From CAMDGX01 sp031424895 (GTDB lineage Bacteria; Pseudomonadota; Alphaproteobacteria; Acetobacterales; Acetobacteraceae), in contig JANPIH010000172.1 in NCBI GenBank assembly GCA_031424895.1, forward strand, positions 1-64,000: 64,000 bases of DNA, written 5' to 3'. Every line of letters begins with the position of its first letter. Positions within the stretch are counted from its first letter, which is position 1. The notes below the pieces were generated by a model. It saw only the letters and a list, made by a program, of their open reading frames with translations, searched no databases and had not been told where the DNA came from. Both the position numbers and the translations under genes were made by a program. Positions 8,689 to 17,619 of this stretch are shown one piece after another.

Positions 8689-10070
8689 GCGACGATGCGG
8701 TCGGGCGGCGGCTGGCGGAGGCGAGTGCGGCCGAGCGGGAGGGGCGGGTCGGGGAGGCGGCGGCGATCCTGGCAGAGCTGGGTGCGGCCGTGGAGGAGCG
8801 GCTGGACGGGTTGCTGCTGGCAGGCGTGGTGGCGGCGCGGCAGGGCGAGCTGGAGCGGGCCGCCTTGTTGCTGGCGCGGGCGGCGAAGCGGGACGGCGAT
8901 GGGGCGTTGCTGGCGCTGGTGCAGCGCAACCGCATCGAGATCCTGCGCCGGTTGCAGCGCCCGCGTGAGGCCGTCGCGGCAGGGCGGGCGGCGATCGCGT
9001 TGGCGCCCGACGATCCTGTGGTGCTGAACAACCTGGCGCTGGCGCATTTCGCGGCGCTGGATCTGGATGCGGCGCTGGCCTGCTACGACCGGGCGATCGC
9101 GCTGGACCCGGAGAACCCCGGGGCGCAGTTCGGGCGCGGTGAGGTGTTGCTGGCGATCGGCGATTATGCGCGGGGGTGGAAGGGCTATGCGTGGCGCTTC
9201 CGCCTGCCGGGCGTGCCGGCGCCGCTGCCGCCGGAGGTGCTGGGGCGGCGGCGGGTGCGGCGATGGCCGGGGCGGGCGATGGACGGCACGCTGCTGCTGG
9301 TGGCGGACCAGGGCTTCGGCGATGTGGTGCAGTTCGCCCGCTACATCCCGTGGGCGGCGGCGCGGTGCGGGCGGTTGGTGGTGGCGGCGAGCCCGGAGAT
9401 GCGGCCGCTGATCGCGCAGTTCCCCGAGGTTGCGGCGCAGGTGGCGGAGTGGGCATCGCTGGAGCCGTTCCAGGCCTGGGCGGCGCTGTCGGACCTGCCG
9501 GGGCTGGCCCGGACACGGGCGGAGAGCATTCCGGCGGGATCGGTGCCCTATCTCGCCGCCGGGCATGAGGACCGGCTGCGCTGGGGGGCGCGGCTGGACG
9601 AGCTGGTGCCGCGCGGGCTGCGGCGGGTGGGGCTGGTGTGGGCCGGGCGGGCCAGCCATCCGCAGGATTTTGCGCGCTCGGCGCCGCTGGCAGGGCTGGC
9701 GCCACTGGGCGATGTGGCCGGCGTGTGCTGGGTCGCGCTGCAACTGGGCGGAGCAGAGGCGGCGCTGGGCGACGTTTTCTGGCGCGCGCCGGTGGTCAAT
9801 CTCGGGCCGGAGATCGCGGGCTTCGGCGACACGATGGCCATTCTGGACCAACTCGATCTGGTGGTGACGGTGGATACCGCGGTTGCGCACCTGGCCGGGG
9901 CGATGGGGCGGGCCTGCTGGCTCATGCTGCCGCGGCCGGCGGACTGGCGCTGGGGGCTGAGCGGGGTGGAGACGGCCTGGTATTCGACGTTGCGGCTGTT
10001 CCGGCAACGGCAGGCCGGGGAGTGGGATGGCGTGGCGCGGGAGGTGGCGGCGGCGCTGGCGGTGGGATGA
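8685..10070 (+). CDS. Tetratricopeptide-repeat glycosyltransferase-like protein
   Basis: A 461-residue protein with TPR units in the first 170 residues (DDPVVLNNLALAHFAALDLD, then ALACYDRAIALDPENPGAQF) and a C-terminal glycosyltransferase fold of the GT9/GT41-like type (about 195-455). Supporting segments are LLLVADQGFGDVVQFARYI, RVGLVWAGRASHP and the nucleotide-sugar end motif LDLVVTVDTAVAHLAGAMG. Its ATG overlaps the TGA of the sulfotransferase gene (8685-8688), so the two are translationally coupled. A protein O-glycosylation role is an inference from TPR fusion and context; heptosyltransferase-like activity is the alternative. Confidence 0.82.
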   Translation: MSDDAVGRRLAEASAAEREGRVGEAAAILAELGAAVEERLDGLLLAGVVAARQGELERAALLLARAAKRDGDGALLALVQRNRIEILRRLQRPREAVAAGRAAIALAPDDPVVLNNLALAHFAALDLDAALACYDRAIALDPENPGAQFGRGEVLLAIGDYARGWKGYAWRFRLPGVPAPLPPEVLGRRRVRRWPGRAMDGTLLLVADQGFGDVVQFARYIPWAAARCGRLVVAASPEMRPLIAQFPEVAAQVAEWASLEPFQAWAALSDLPGLARTRAESIPAGSVPYLAAGHEDRLRWGARLDELVPRGLRRVGLVWAGRASHPQDFARSAPLAGLAPLGDVAGVCWVALQLGGAEAALGDVFWRAPVVNLGPEIAGFGDTMAILDQLDLVVTVDTAVAHLAGAMGRACWLMLPRPADWRWGLSGVETAWYSTLRLFRQRQAGEWDGVAREVAAALAVG

Positions 10071-10082
10071 GCGCCGATGCCC

Positions 10083-10808
10083 CTACCGGAACGTATCCTT
10101 GCGGCTGCGCAGGTCGGCCAGCATGGCGACGTCGGTGGCGCGGAGGAAGGGGTTGCAGGCGAGTTCGTCGGAGAGCGTGCTGGGCAGGGTGGGGAGGTTC
10201 ATGGCGCGGAGTTCCTTCACACGCTCAGCGTAGGCCTGGAGGTCGGTGTTGCCAGGGTCGGCGTGGAGCGCGAAGCGGGCGTTGCTTTCGGTGTATTCGT
10301 GGCCGCAGCAGACCAGGGTTTCGGGCGGGAGGGCGGCGAAGCGGACGAGGCTGTTGTGCATTTCGGCGGGCGTGCCTTCGAGCAGGCGGCCGCAGCCGAG
10401 GCTGAACAGGGTGTCGCCGCAGAGCAACACGTTTCCTTCGGGGAAGAAGAAGCTGATGTGGCCGCGGGTGTGGCCGGGCGTTTCGAAGACGCGGGCGGTG
10501 GAAGCGCCGAGGTCGACCTCCGAGCCTTCGGAGACTTCGCGGTCCAGCCTGGGAAGGCGGTGGGCGTCGGCCTTGGCGCCGACGACGGGGGCCTTGTAGC
10601 GTTCGCGGATGGCATCGGTGCCGGCGACGTGGTCGCCGTGGTGGTGGGTGAGGAGGATGAGGTCGAGCTTGCCGCCGGCAGCTTCGATGGCCTGGACGAC
10701 CGGGTCTACCTCCGCGGGATCGACGATGGCGGTGCAGCCGCTTTGCTCGTCGCGGAGCAGCCAGGCGTAGTTGTCCTGCAGGATGGGGATGGCTGTGACC
10801 TTGATCAT
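10083..10808 (-). CDS. gloB: Hydroxyacylglutathione hydrolase (glyoxalase II)
   Basis: Hydrolyses S-lactoylglutathione to lactate and glutathione in methylglyoxal detoxification. The 241-residue metallo-beta-lactamase-fold protein carries the binuclear metal motif LLTHHHGDHVAG, then FETPGHTRGHISF, LLCGDTLFSLGCGR and CCGHEYTESNARFAL, and ends in the helical glyoxalase II domain (NPFLR). Length is close to the usual 250-260. It converges with the glycosyltransferase gene (12 bp gap) and is divergent from a methyltransferase gene, a gene pairing frequent in alphaproteobacteria. Confidence 0.95.
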   Translation of the reverse strand: MIKVTAIPILQDNYAWLLRDEQSGCTAIVDPAEVDPVVQAIEAAGGKLDLILLTHHHGDHVAGTDAIRERYKAPVVGAKADAHRLPRLDREVSEGSEVDLGASTARVFETPGHTRGHISFFFPEGNVLLCGDTLFSLGCGRLLEGTPAEMHNSLVRFAALPPETLVCCGHEYTESNARFALHADPGNTDLQAYAERVKELRAMNLPTLPSTLSDELACNPFLRATDVAMLADLRSRKDTFR

Positions 10809-10897
10809 GGTGTCAGGCTAGCACCGCGCCGCCCCCGGACGCCAGATCCGCCGCAAACGTCGTTGGGAGGGCGGCGGGTTCTGCTATATGTCGGGCC

Positions 10898-11635
10898 ATG
10901 GTGTCCGACGTGCATTTCGCGGCTGATTTCTACGCCACGCGGCGGGGCGCGCTGGCGGCCCACCTGTTGCGCGAGCGGCTGGCGCTGATGTGGCCGGTGC
11001 TGCCGGGGCAGGCGGTGCTGGGGGTTGGGTTCGCGGCGCCGTATCTGCGGCTGTGGCGGGAGCAGGCGGCGCGGTGCATCGCGTTGACGCCGGCGCAGGT
11101 GGGGGCGGCGCAGGTGGGGGCGGCGCGGTGGCCGGTGGGGAGTGCGAACCTTTCGTGCACGGCGGAGGAGGATGCGTGGCCGTTCCCGGACCTGTGCTTC
11201 GACCGGGTGCTGCTGGTGCATGGGCTGGAGGCGGCGGAGAGTGCGCGGCGGCTGCTGCGCGAGGCGTGGCGGGTGCTGAAGGATGACGGACGGCTGCTGG
11301 TGGTGGCGCCGAACCGCAGCGGGCTGTGGGCGCATGTCGAGAGCACGCCGTTCGGGCATGGCACGCCGTATTCGCCGGGGCAGGTGGGGCGGCTGATGGC
11401 GGCTTCGATGTTCCGTGTGGAGCGGCGGGACGCGGCGCTGTTTCTGCCGCCGACGAACCTGCGGCTGGTGCAGCGCGGGGCCAGGCTGTGGGAGCGGACG
11501 GGGCGGCGGTGGCTGCCGGGGCTGGCGGGGGTGACGATCACCGAGGCGGCGAAGGACATGTATGCGGCGCTGCCCGCCGGGGGGGCGGCCGTGGGGGTGG
11601 CGCGGCGGCGGGTGGTGCTGGCGGAGACGGCATGA
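10898..11635 (+). CDS. SAM-dependent methyltransferase domain protein
   Basis: A 245-residue class I methyltransferase-like protein. The N-terminal VLGVGFAAPYL is a weak SAM-binding loop and the core contains WPFPDLCFDRVLLVHGLEA and LLREAWRVLKDDGRLLVVAP, typical motif IV/V segments. The C-terminus (AKDMYAALPAG) matches the gloB-adjacent methyltransferases of alphaproteobacteria; the substrate is unknown. Upstream, TTGGGA and TATATG 16 bp apart may be a promoter placing the transcript start very near the ATG. It overlaps the lipoprotein gene by ATGA. Confidence 0.8.
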   Translation: MVSDVHFAADFYATRRGALAAHLLRERLALMWPVLPGQAVLGVGFAAPYLRLWREQAARCIALTPAQVGAAQVGAARWPVGSANLSCTAEEDAWPFPDLCFDRVLLVHGLEAAESARRLLREAWRVLKDDGRLLVVAPNRSGLWAHVESTPFGHGTPYSPGQVGRLMAASMFRVERRDAALFLPPTNLRLVQRGARLWERTGRRWLPGLAGVTITEAAKDMYAALPAGGAAVGVARRRVVLAETA

Positions 11636-11976
11636 GGGCGGTTGTGGTTGCGCTGCTGCTGGTGCTGGTGCTGGTGCTGGGAGGCTGCGCGGAACGTTGG
11701 GCTAAGCCGGGGGCGGCGGAGCCGGAGTTCCGCGCGATGGCGGCGCAGTGCGACGCGCATGCGATCGAACGCTGGCCGCCGCGGCTGCGCGAGGAGCTGA
11801 TCGCGCCGGCGCGCTTCGTGCCGCCGGTTCGCAGCTGCGACGGGCGGGGGCGGTGCCATTGGTATGGCGGCTGGTGGGAGCCGCCGCAGACGATGATCGT
11901 GGATGACCATTCGGGGCCGCGGCGGCAGGAGCGGCGGGCCTGCTACGTGGCCAATGGCTGGACGCCCGTGGATTGA
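11632..11976 (+). CDS. Small outer-membrane or periplasmic lipoprotein, unknown function
   Basis: A 114-residue protein with a short basic start, a Leu/Val-rich segment and a lipobox LVLVLGGC, so Cys19 is the expected lipidation site. The mature part is rich in Arg, Trp and Pro and contains two further Cys pairs (SCDGRGRC and a later ACYVANGW). The ATG overlaps the methyltransferase stop (ATGA), so the genes are co-transcribed. The last codons (VD-stop) lie inside the first unit of a 14-bp tandem repeat. Family not recognised. Confidence 0.75.
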   Translation: MRAVVVALLLVLVLVLGGCAERWAKPGAAEPEFRAMAAQCDAHAIERWPPRLREELIAPARFVPPVRSCDGRGRCHWYGGWWEPPQTMIVDDHSGPRRQERRACYVANGWTPVD

Positions 11977-12016
11977 CGCCCGTGGATTGACGGGGGTGGA
12001 TTGACGCCGGTGGATT
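11961..12016. repeat. 14-bp tandem repeat, four units
   Basis: Four head-to-tail units of GACGCCCGTGGATT, the third and fourth with 1-3 changes. The first unit encodes the end of the lipoprotein. Each unit junction creates a TGA, and because 14 is not a multiple of 3 the TGAs fall in all three frames. A second 14-bp array with the same property is at 29747. Confidence 0.9.
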
Positions 12017-12089
12017 GAAGGGGCCGTTGCGCGGCCGGGGCGGCGGCGCATAGGCTTTCACCCGAGGCGAACGATCGGGAGGACGGGCC

Positions 12090-13637
12090 GTGCAGCTGAT
12101 CCAGGGGCTGAACCGTGCGGTGACGATCCACGCGGGCGGCACGGCGACGGTGTTCCGCGCACGGCGGTTCACGTGGCGGGCGGTGGCCGAGCGCATCGCG
12201 CGGCTGGCCGGGGGGCTGGCGGGGCTGGGGATCGGGCGGGGGGACCGGGTGGCGATCCTGTCGTTGAACGGCGACCGGTATTGGGAGGCGATGTACGCCA
12301 TTCCCGGCCTGGGGGCCGTGATGGTGCCGCTGAACACGCGCCTGGCGCCGCCGGAGATCGCGTTCATGCTGGCGGATAGCGGGGCGAAGGCGATCATCGT
12401 GGACGACGCGTTCGCCGCGGTGCCGGGGCAGCTGGCCGGGCGGATGGGCGACGTGGCGCATGTGATCCATGCCGGCGAGGGGGCGACGCCGGCGGGGATG
12501 ATCGGGTGGGAATCGCTGCTGGACGCGCGGCCGGAGGGGTTCGGCGAGGCCGGCGACAGCGACGTGGCGGGGATATTCTATACCGGGGGCACCACCGGCC
12601 GGTCGAAGGGGGTGATGCTGACGCACCGCAACCTGGTGAGCAACGCGGCGATGATGGTGGCGGCGGTGGGCTACCGCCACGACACCGTCTACATCCACTC
12701 GGGGCCGATGTTCCACCTGGCCGACGCCGCCTCCACTTTCGCAGTGACCAATGTGGGCGGCACGCATGTGTTCATCCCGCGCTTCGACCCGGTGGACATG
12801 CTGCGGGAGATCGGGCGCCACCGGGTGACTAATGCACTGCTGGTGCCGACGATGGTGAACGCGGTGGCGAACCATCCGGACATCGGCGAGCACGACATTT
12901 CCAGCCTGAAGATGGTTCCATACGGGGCCTCGCCGATGCCGGACGCGGTGCTTCGCAAGGCCCGCGAGACGATGCCGGGCGTGCGGTTCCTGCATGTGTA
13001 CGGGATGACGGAGGCGGCGCCACTGGTGACCGCGATGGACCGCCACCAGCCGGAGCCGGAGGGCAGGCGGGCACAGAGCGTCGGGCGGCCGGGGCTGCTG
13101 GTGGATGTTCGCATCGCCGATGCCGACGACCGGGAGGTGGCGCGCGGGACGGTGGGCGAGGTGCAGGTGCGCGGGCCGAACATCATGCTGGGCTACTGGA
13201 ACCTGCACGAGGCGACGGCGACGGCCCTGCGGGGCGGGTGGTACCACACCGGCGACGGCGGGACGATGGACGAGGACGGCTACGTGTACATCGTCGACCG
13301 GTTCAAGGACATGATCATCTCGGGCGGGGAGAACATCTATTCGGCCGAGGTCGAGAACGCGATCTCGACGCTGGACGGGGTGGCCGAGGTGGCGGTGATC
13401 GGCATTCCCGACGCGACATGGGGCGAGGCGGTGCATGCCGTGGTGGTGCCGCGGGCGGGGCGGGAGATCCTGCCCGATGCCGTGGTGGCGCACTGCCGGG
13501 CGCTGATCGCCGGCTACAAGGTGCCGCGCAGCGTGGAGGTGAGGGCGGAGAGCCTGCCGCTGTCCGGCGCGGGCAAGGTGCTGAAGACGGTGCTGCGGGA
13601 GCCGTTCTGGCACGGGCGGGCGAAGAACGTGAGTTGA
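12090..13637 (+). CDS. Acyl-CoA synthetase (class I adenylate-forming ligase)
   Basis: Activates a carboxylic acid with ATP and CoA to acyl-CoA. The 515-residue product has the P-loop-like motif FYTGGTTGRSKGVMLTHRN, the A5 motif YGMTEAAP, the A7 region WYHTGDGGTMDEDGYVYIVD, then DRFKDMIISGGENIYSAEVE and a catalytic Lys near the end (SGAGKVLKTVLRE). The start is GTG at 12090 behind GGGAGG. It is most like long- or medium-chain fatty acyl-CoA ligases, but substrate specificity cannot be read from the motifs. It converges with the CHRD protein gene across a GC hairpin. Confidence 0.9.
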   Translation: MQLIQGLNRAVTIHAGGTATVFRARRFTWRAVAERIARLAGGLAGLGIGRGDRVAILSLNGDRYWEAMYAIPGLGAVMVPLNTRLAPPEIAFMLADSGAKAIIVDDAFAAVPGQLAGRMGDVAHVIHAGEGATPAGMIGWESLLDARPEGFGEAGDSDVAGIFYTGGTTGRSKGVMLTHRNLVSNAAMMVAAVGYRHDTVYIHSGPMFHLADAASTFAVTNVGGTHVFIPRFDPVDMLREIGRHRVTNALLVPTMVNAVANHPDIGEHDISSLKMVPYGASPMPDAVLRKARETMPGVRFLHVYGMTEAAPLVTAMDRHQPEPEGRRAQSVGRPGLLVDVRIADADDREVARGTVGEVQVRGPNIMLGYWNLHEATATALRGGWYHTGDGGTMDEDGYVYIVDRFKDMIISGGENIYSAEVENAISTLDGVAEVAVIGIPDATWGEAVHAVVVPRAGREILPDAVVAHCRALIAGYKVPRSVEVRAESLPLSGAGKVLKTVLREPFWHGRAKNVS

Positions 13638-13654
13638 TGCCGGCGGCCGGGTGC

Positions 13655-13692
13655 GGGCCCGGGGCTGCGTGGCGAGGCCGCGCCCCCGGGCC
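13655..13692. terminator. GC-rich hairpin between convergent genes
   Basis: Arms GGGCCCGGGGC (13655-13665) and GCCCCCGGGCC (13682-13692) pair with one bulge around a 16-nt loop. It sits between the convergent stops at 13637 and 13704. Neither side has a U-run, so a terminator role is inferred from position only. Confidence 0.4.
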
Positions 13693-13703
13693 TGGGCCGG
13701 CGG

Positions 13704-14357
13704 TCAGCCGCGTCGCGGCCGGATGCGGCGGGCAAGGGCGAGCAGGCCGGCGGTGCCGAACAGAAGCAGGCTCGATGGCTCGGGGACCTGGCTGATCTGG
13801 CCGCGGATCTCCCCGCCCGCGAACTGCACGGTGTGGATGTTGAGGTAGGCGAGGCCGGCCAGGAGATTGGGGATCTGCGCGGCCAGGTTCGTGCCGCCAT
13901 TGCCCTCCGGTGCATTCCAGACCGAGGCGAAGACGCCGCCGACGCCGGCGGCGAAGGGCGTGATCACCAGGTTGTCGGGGTTGTTGTCGTTGTCGGGCGC
14001 GCCGAAGAAACCCCACACGACGGGGGCGTTGACGCCGGGCGGCGCGGCGGCGTGGATATGGCCGGCGACGAGATTGTCGTTGATGTCCGCGCTCTGGCTT
14101 CCCGTGACGTCGATGTTGAAGATGGTGAGCGACAGGGCGAGCGCGGTCTGGGAGTCGTTCAGCGTCAAGGTCGCGGTGCCGAAGGAGGCCGGGCGCGGGG
14201 CGCCGCCGGCGGTGGTGGGAACCGTGGACGCGACCTCCTGGGCGTTGGTCAGGGCGGCGCTGAACACGATCGCCGCCTGGGCCTGTGGGGCGGGGGCGGC
14301 GACAAGCCCCAGAAGTGGAAGGGCAAGCAGAGTTGCCAAGGTAGTGGCGCGTGTCAT
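13704..14357 (-). CDS. CHRD domain protein with PEP-CTERM sorting signal
   Basis: A secreted 217-residue protein. A signal peptide (about 1-28, ending QAQA) is followed by a CHRD domain (about 30-185) with GHIHAAAPPGVNAPVVWGFF and FAGGEIRGQI. The C-terminus is a PEP-CTERM anchor: VPEPSSLLLFGTAGLLALAR plus an Arg-rich tail. Such tails are processed by an exosortase; none is present in this window. The role is probably extracellular or envelope matrix. The roughly 190 bp upstream of the start is less GC-rich than the genes and holds its promoter, but no clear -35/-10 pair was recognised. Confidence 0.87.
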   Translation of the reverse strand: MTRATTLATLLALPLLGLVAAPAPQAQAAIVFSAALTNAQEVASTVPTTAGGAPRPASFGTATLTLNDSQTALALSLTIFNIDVTGSQSADINDNLVAGHIHAAAPPGVNAPVVWGFFGAPDNDNNPDNLVITPFAAGVGGVFASVWNAPEGNGGTNLAAQIPNLLAGLAYLNIHTVQFAGGEIRGQISQVPEPSSLLLFGTAGLLALARRIRPRRG

Positions 14358-14548
14358 GTTTTTGCTCCAAAACGATTGTATTCAACGGTACTGGCAACCG
14401 TGAACTAATGTCCCAAATGCAAAAAGCCTGCCACTAGCGTGGAGGTTGAAAATATTGCGGAAAATGGATACGATGTCCGCTCGGTGTAATGTTTCCTGAC
14501 TTGCATGTTATTGTTGGGATTGCGGTAAATTTACCTTGGCTTAGCATG

Positions 14549-14664
14549 AAAAAGGCATTCTTTTTCTGAAGAAAAAGAAGCAAAAAGACTTCATTCATAT
14601 GATCTCGGGGTCAATGGATGAACGTTTTTTGGTTTTTTTCCAAAAAAGAACTCTCGCTTGCTTC
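14549..14664. repeat. AT-rich two-armed palindrome, copy 2
   Basis: Left arm: TTCTTTTTC / GAAAAAGAA with loop TGAA, followed by GCAAAAAGACTTCATTC. Right arm: ATGAACGTTTTTTGG followed by a degraded stem ending AAAAAAGAAC and CTTGCTTC. The TTCAT/ATGAA flanks pair across the core. Its right end covers the first base of the priA stop codon. With the promoter region at 14358-14548 it accounts for the 305-bp gap between priA and the CHRD gene. Confidence 0.8.
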
Positions 14665-16906
14665 AAAGAAAGCTTACCGGATCGACATCGACCTCGATTT
14701 TCACTCCGCGCCCGGTTGCCACCCCGGCCAGCCATTCGCGGATGATCGGCTGCACGGCCACGTCGCGTCGCGCCTTCAGCAGCAGGCGGCGGCGGTGGCG
14801 GCCGCGCAGGATGGCGAGCGGGGCGGGGGCGGGGCCGAGCACGGTGATGCCGTCGCCCATGGGGGCGGCGCGGCCGAGGTCGCGGGCGGCGAGGTCGGCG
14901 GCTTCGGAGGTGTCGGCGCTGACGATGATGGCGGCCAGCCGGCCGTAGGGGGGCCAGTTTCCGGGGCGGCGCTCGGCGGCTTCGTTCTCGCGGAAGGATT
15001 CGAGGTCGCCCGAGAGCAGGGCCTGCATGACCTTGTGTTCCGGGGAGAAGGTTTGCAGCAGCACGCGGCCGGGGGCACCGGCGCGGCCGGCGCGGCCGGC
15101 GACCTGGTGGAGGAGTTGCACGGTGCGTTCGGCGGCGCGCAGGTCCCCGCCGCCGAGGCCGAGATCGGCATCGACCGCGCCGACCAGGGTGAGGTGGGGG
15201 AAGTGCCAGCCCTTGGCGACGATCTGGGTGCCGATGACCAGGTCGACCTGGCGGTCCTCGATGGCCTGGGCGGCGTCGGCGGCGGATTGCGGGCCGGTGA
15301 GGGTGTCGCTGGCCATGACCAAGATGCGGGCATCGGGGAAGGTGGCCCTTGCCTCCTCGGTGATGCGTTCGACGCCGGGGCCGACGGGGGTGAGGGAGTG
15401 CTGCGCCTTGCATTGCGGGCATTCGGACGGGATCGGGATGGTGTGGCCGCAATGGTGGCATTGCAGGATGCGCCGCGCGCGGTGTTCGACGAGCCAGGCG
15501 GTGCAGTTGGGGCAGTGCATGCGGTGGCCGCAGGTGCGGCAGAGGGTGAGGGGGGCGTAGCCGCGGCGGTTGAGGAACAGCATCGCCTGTTCGCCGCGGG
15601 CGAAGGTGGCCTCGATTGCCGCGACCAGCTTGGGCGAAAGGAATTTGCCGCGCTCGGGCGGGGTTTCGCGCAGGTCAACAAGTTCGACATGCGGCAGGGT
15701 GGCGCCGCCGAAGCGGTCGGGCAGGTGGACGCGGCGGTAGCGTCCGGCCTCGGCGTTGGCGATGGTCTCCAGGCTGGGGGTGGCGGAGACCAGCACGGCG
15801 GGTGCCTGGCAGAGGCGGGCGCGGACCACGGCCATGTCGCGGGCGTGGTAGACGACGCCGTCTTCCTGCTTGAAGGCGGTTTCGTGCTCCTCGTCGGTGA
15901 TGACCAGGCCGAGGTCGGGGAAGGGCAGGAACAGGGCGGAGCGGGCGCCGACGACGACGGGTGCGGTGGCTTGCGCCACCTCGCGCCAGGTGATGCGCCG
16001 GGTGCGGCTGGACAGGTCGGAGTGCCAGACGGCGGGGGGCACGCCGAAGCGGCGTTCGAAGCGGGCGAGCCACTGGGAGGACAGCGCGATCTCCGGCAGC
16101 AGGATCAGCGCCTGGCGGCCCTGGCGCAGGCATTCGGCGATGGCTTCCAAGTAGATCTCGGTCTTGCCGGAGCCGGTGACGCCGTCGAGCAGGGTGACGG
16201 AGAAGGTGCGGGCGGCGACGGCGGCGCGCAGTTCGGCGGCGGCGGCTTCCTGGTCCTCGGAGAGGGTCGGGCGGGGGTGGTCGGGATCGGGGCGGTGGAA
16301 GGGGCGCGCGAGCGGCAGGGCGACGGGGGCGATCAGCCCGGCATCGGCCATGCCGCGCAGCAGGGTGGAGGAGACGGCGGCTTCCTTTGCCAGGGCGGGG
16401 CCGGGAAGATGGCGCTCGCCGAGGATCTCAAGAACGCGACGGCGCGGCTCGGTCAGGCGGGCCTCCGGCAACGGATCGGCGCGCTGCCAGCCGACCGGAG
16501 GCGGGTCCGCTTGCGGGTTCGGAACGCGCAGCGCCATGGCGAGGACCTCGCCGGGCGGGGAGACGGTGTAGGCGGCGATCCAGTCCACCAGCTGGCGGAT
16601 GTCCGCGCGCATCGGCGGCGTGTCCATCAGGGCGGAAATGGGGCGCAAGCGATTGCCGCCGATGGTGCCCTCGGGCGGGCCGTCCCAGACTACGCCGACC
16701 TCGATGCGGCGGTTGAGCGGCACCATCACGACATCGCCGGGGGCGACCGTCATGCCCGGCGGCACGCGGTAGTCGAACGGGCCGGGGAAGGGGTAGGGCA
16801 GCAGCACGGGCACGGTTTCGCCGTGGCCGGCGGGCAACGCCTCGGCGGGCGTGCCGGTTATCAAAAGGGCGCCTGGCGCCCGCCGCTTCCTGTTCCGCTC
16901 CGCCAT
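14663..16906 (-). CDS. priA: Primosomal protein N', replication restart helicase PriA
   Basis: Superfamily 2 DNA helicase that reloads the replisome at stalled forks. The 747-residue protein has the N-terminal 3'-DNA-binding domain, Walker A DGVTGSGKTEIYL, Walker B in VITDEEHETAF, and the zinc-binding Cys pairs CRTCGHRMHCPNC and CHHCGH, CPQC. It also has the helicase C-terminal motif HQVAGRAGRAGAPGRVLLQT. The start at 16906 leaves only 41 bp to the divergent transaldolase start. Its stop codon touches repeat copy 2. Confidence 0.95.
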   Translation of the reverse strand: MAERNRKRRAPGALLITGTPAEALPAGHGETVPVLLPYPFPGPFDYRVPPGMTVAPGDVVMVPLNRRIEVGVVWDGPPEGTIGGNRLRPISALMDTPPMRADIRQLVDWIAAYTVSPPGEVLAMALRVPNPQADPPPVGWQRADPLPEARLTEPRRRVLEILGERHLPGPALAKEAAVSSTLLRGMADAGLIAPVALPLARPFHRPDPDHPRPTLSEDQEAAAAELRAAVAARTFSVTLLDGVTGSGKTEIYLEAIAECLRQGRQALILLPEIALSSQWLARFERRFGVPPAVWHSDLSSRTRRITWREVAQATAPVVVGARSALFLPFPDLGLVITDEEHETAFKQEDGVVYHARDMAVVRARLCQAPAVLVSATPSLETIANAEAGRYRRVHLPDRFGGATLPHVELVDLRETPPERGKFLSPKLVAAIEATFARGEQAMLFLNRRGYAPLTLCRTCGHRMHCPNCTAWLVEHRARRILQCHHCGHTIPIPSECPQCKAQHSLTPVGPGVERITEEARATFPDARILVMASDTLTGPQSAADAAQAIEDRQVDLVIGTQIVAKGWHFPHLTLVGAVDADLGLGGGDLRAAERTVQLLHQVAGRAGRAGAPGRVLLQTFSPEHKVMQALLSGDLESFRENEAAERRPGNWPPYGRLAAIIVSADTSEAADLAARDLGRAAPMGDGITVLGPAPAPLAILRGRHRRRLLLKARRDVAVQPIIREWLAGVATGRGVKIEVDVDPVSFL

Positions 16907-16947
16907 CCGCTATACCTGTTCACCAGTCCCCTGTTCGGAAGATCATC

Positions 16948-17604
16948 ATGAAATTCTTTGTCGATACCGCCGACACGGTCGAGATCACGTCGCTGGCTGC
17001 CTCCGGGCTACTGGACGGCGTTACCACCAATCCTTCGCTGATCGCCAAGTCGGGCCGCAAGATCGTTGATGTCGTGGCCGAGATCTGCGCCATCGTCGAG
17101 GGCCCGGTGAGTGCCGAGGTGGCCGCCACCGCCTATGACGAGATCATGCGCGAGGCCGCCGTGCTGAAGAAGATCGCCGCCAACGTGACGGTGAAGTTGC
17201 CGCTGACCCCCGATGGGCTGCGCGCCTGCAAGGCGCTGACCGGAGAGGGGGTGAAGACGAACGTGACCTTGTGCTTCTCCGCGGCGCAGGCGTTGCTGGC
17301 GGCCAAGGCCGGGGCGACCTTCGTGAGCCCCTTCGTTGGCCGGCTGGACGATATCGGCCAGGACGGCATGGCACTGATCGCCGATATCATGACGATCTAC
17401 AGGAATTATAACACCATTAAGACCGAAGTCCTAGTGGCAAGTATCCGCCATCCCATCCATCTGATTGAGTCGGCCAAGCTTGGCGCGCATGTCGCGACTT
17501 TGCCGCCGAACGTGCTGCGGCAGCTGTATGGCCACCCGCTGACCGACAAGGGCCTGGCGGGCTTCCTGGCCGACTGGGCCAAGACCGGCCAGACGATTGC
17601 GTAA
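16948..17604 (+). CDS. Transaldolase / fructose-6-phosphate aldolase family
   Basis: A short TalC/FSA-type class I aldolase of 218 residues, moving a dihydroxyacetone unit in the pentose phosphate pathway or acting as fructose-6-phosphate aldolase. Asp6 (FFVDTAD), GVTTNPSLIAKSG and the Schiff-base region TVKLPLT with Lys83 are present, as is LCFSAAQALLAAKAGA. The ATG at 16948 follows GGAAG. Codons for residues about 151-170 (IYRNYNTIKTEVLVASIRHP) are unusually AT-rich for this gene. Which of the two activities it has is undecided. Confidence 0.9.
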   Translation: MKFFVDTADTVEITSLAASGLLDGVTTNPSLIAKSGRKIVDVVAEICAIVEGPVSAEVAATAYDEIMREAAVLKKIAANVTVKLPLTPDGLRACKALTGEGVKTNVTLCFSAAQALLAAKAGATFVSPFVGRLDDIGQDGMALIADIMTIYRNYNTIKTEVLVASIRHPIHLIESAKLGAHVATLPPNVLRQLYGHPLTDKGLAGFLADWAKTGQTIA

Positions 17605-17619
17605 GCCGGATGCCAAAGG

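Noticed and set aside
11961..12016. Possible CRISPR array
   Set aside because: The 14-bp units are directly abutting, with no spacers, and no cas gene is near.
14618..16951. 777-codon + strand open frame opposite priA
   Set aside because: Low-complexity Gly/Ala/Asp translation without motifs; priA on the other strand has all helicase and zinc motifs.
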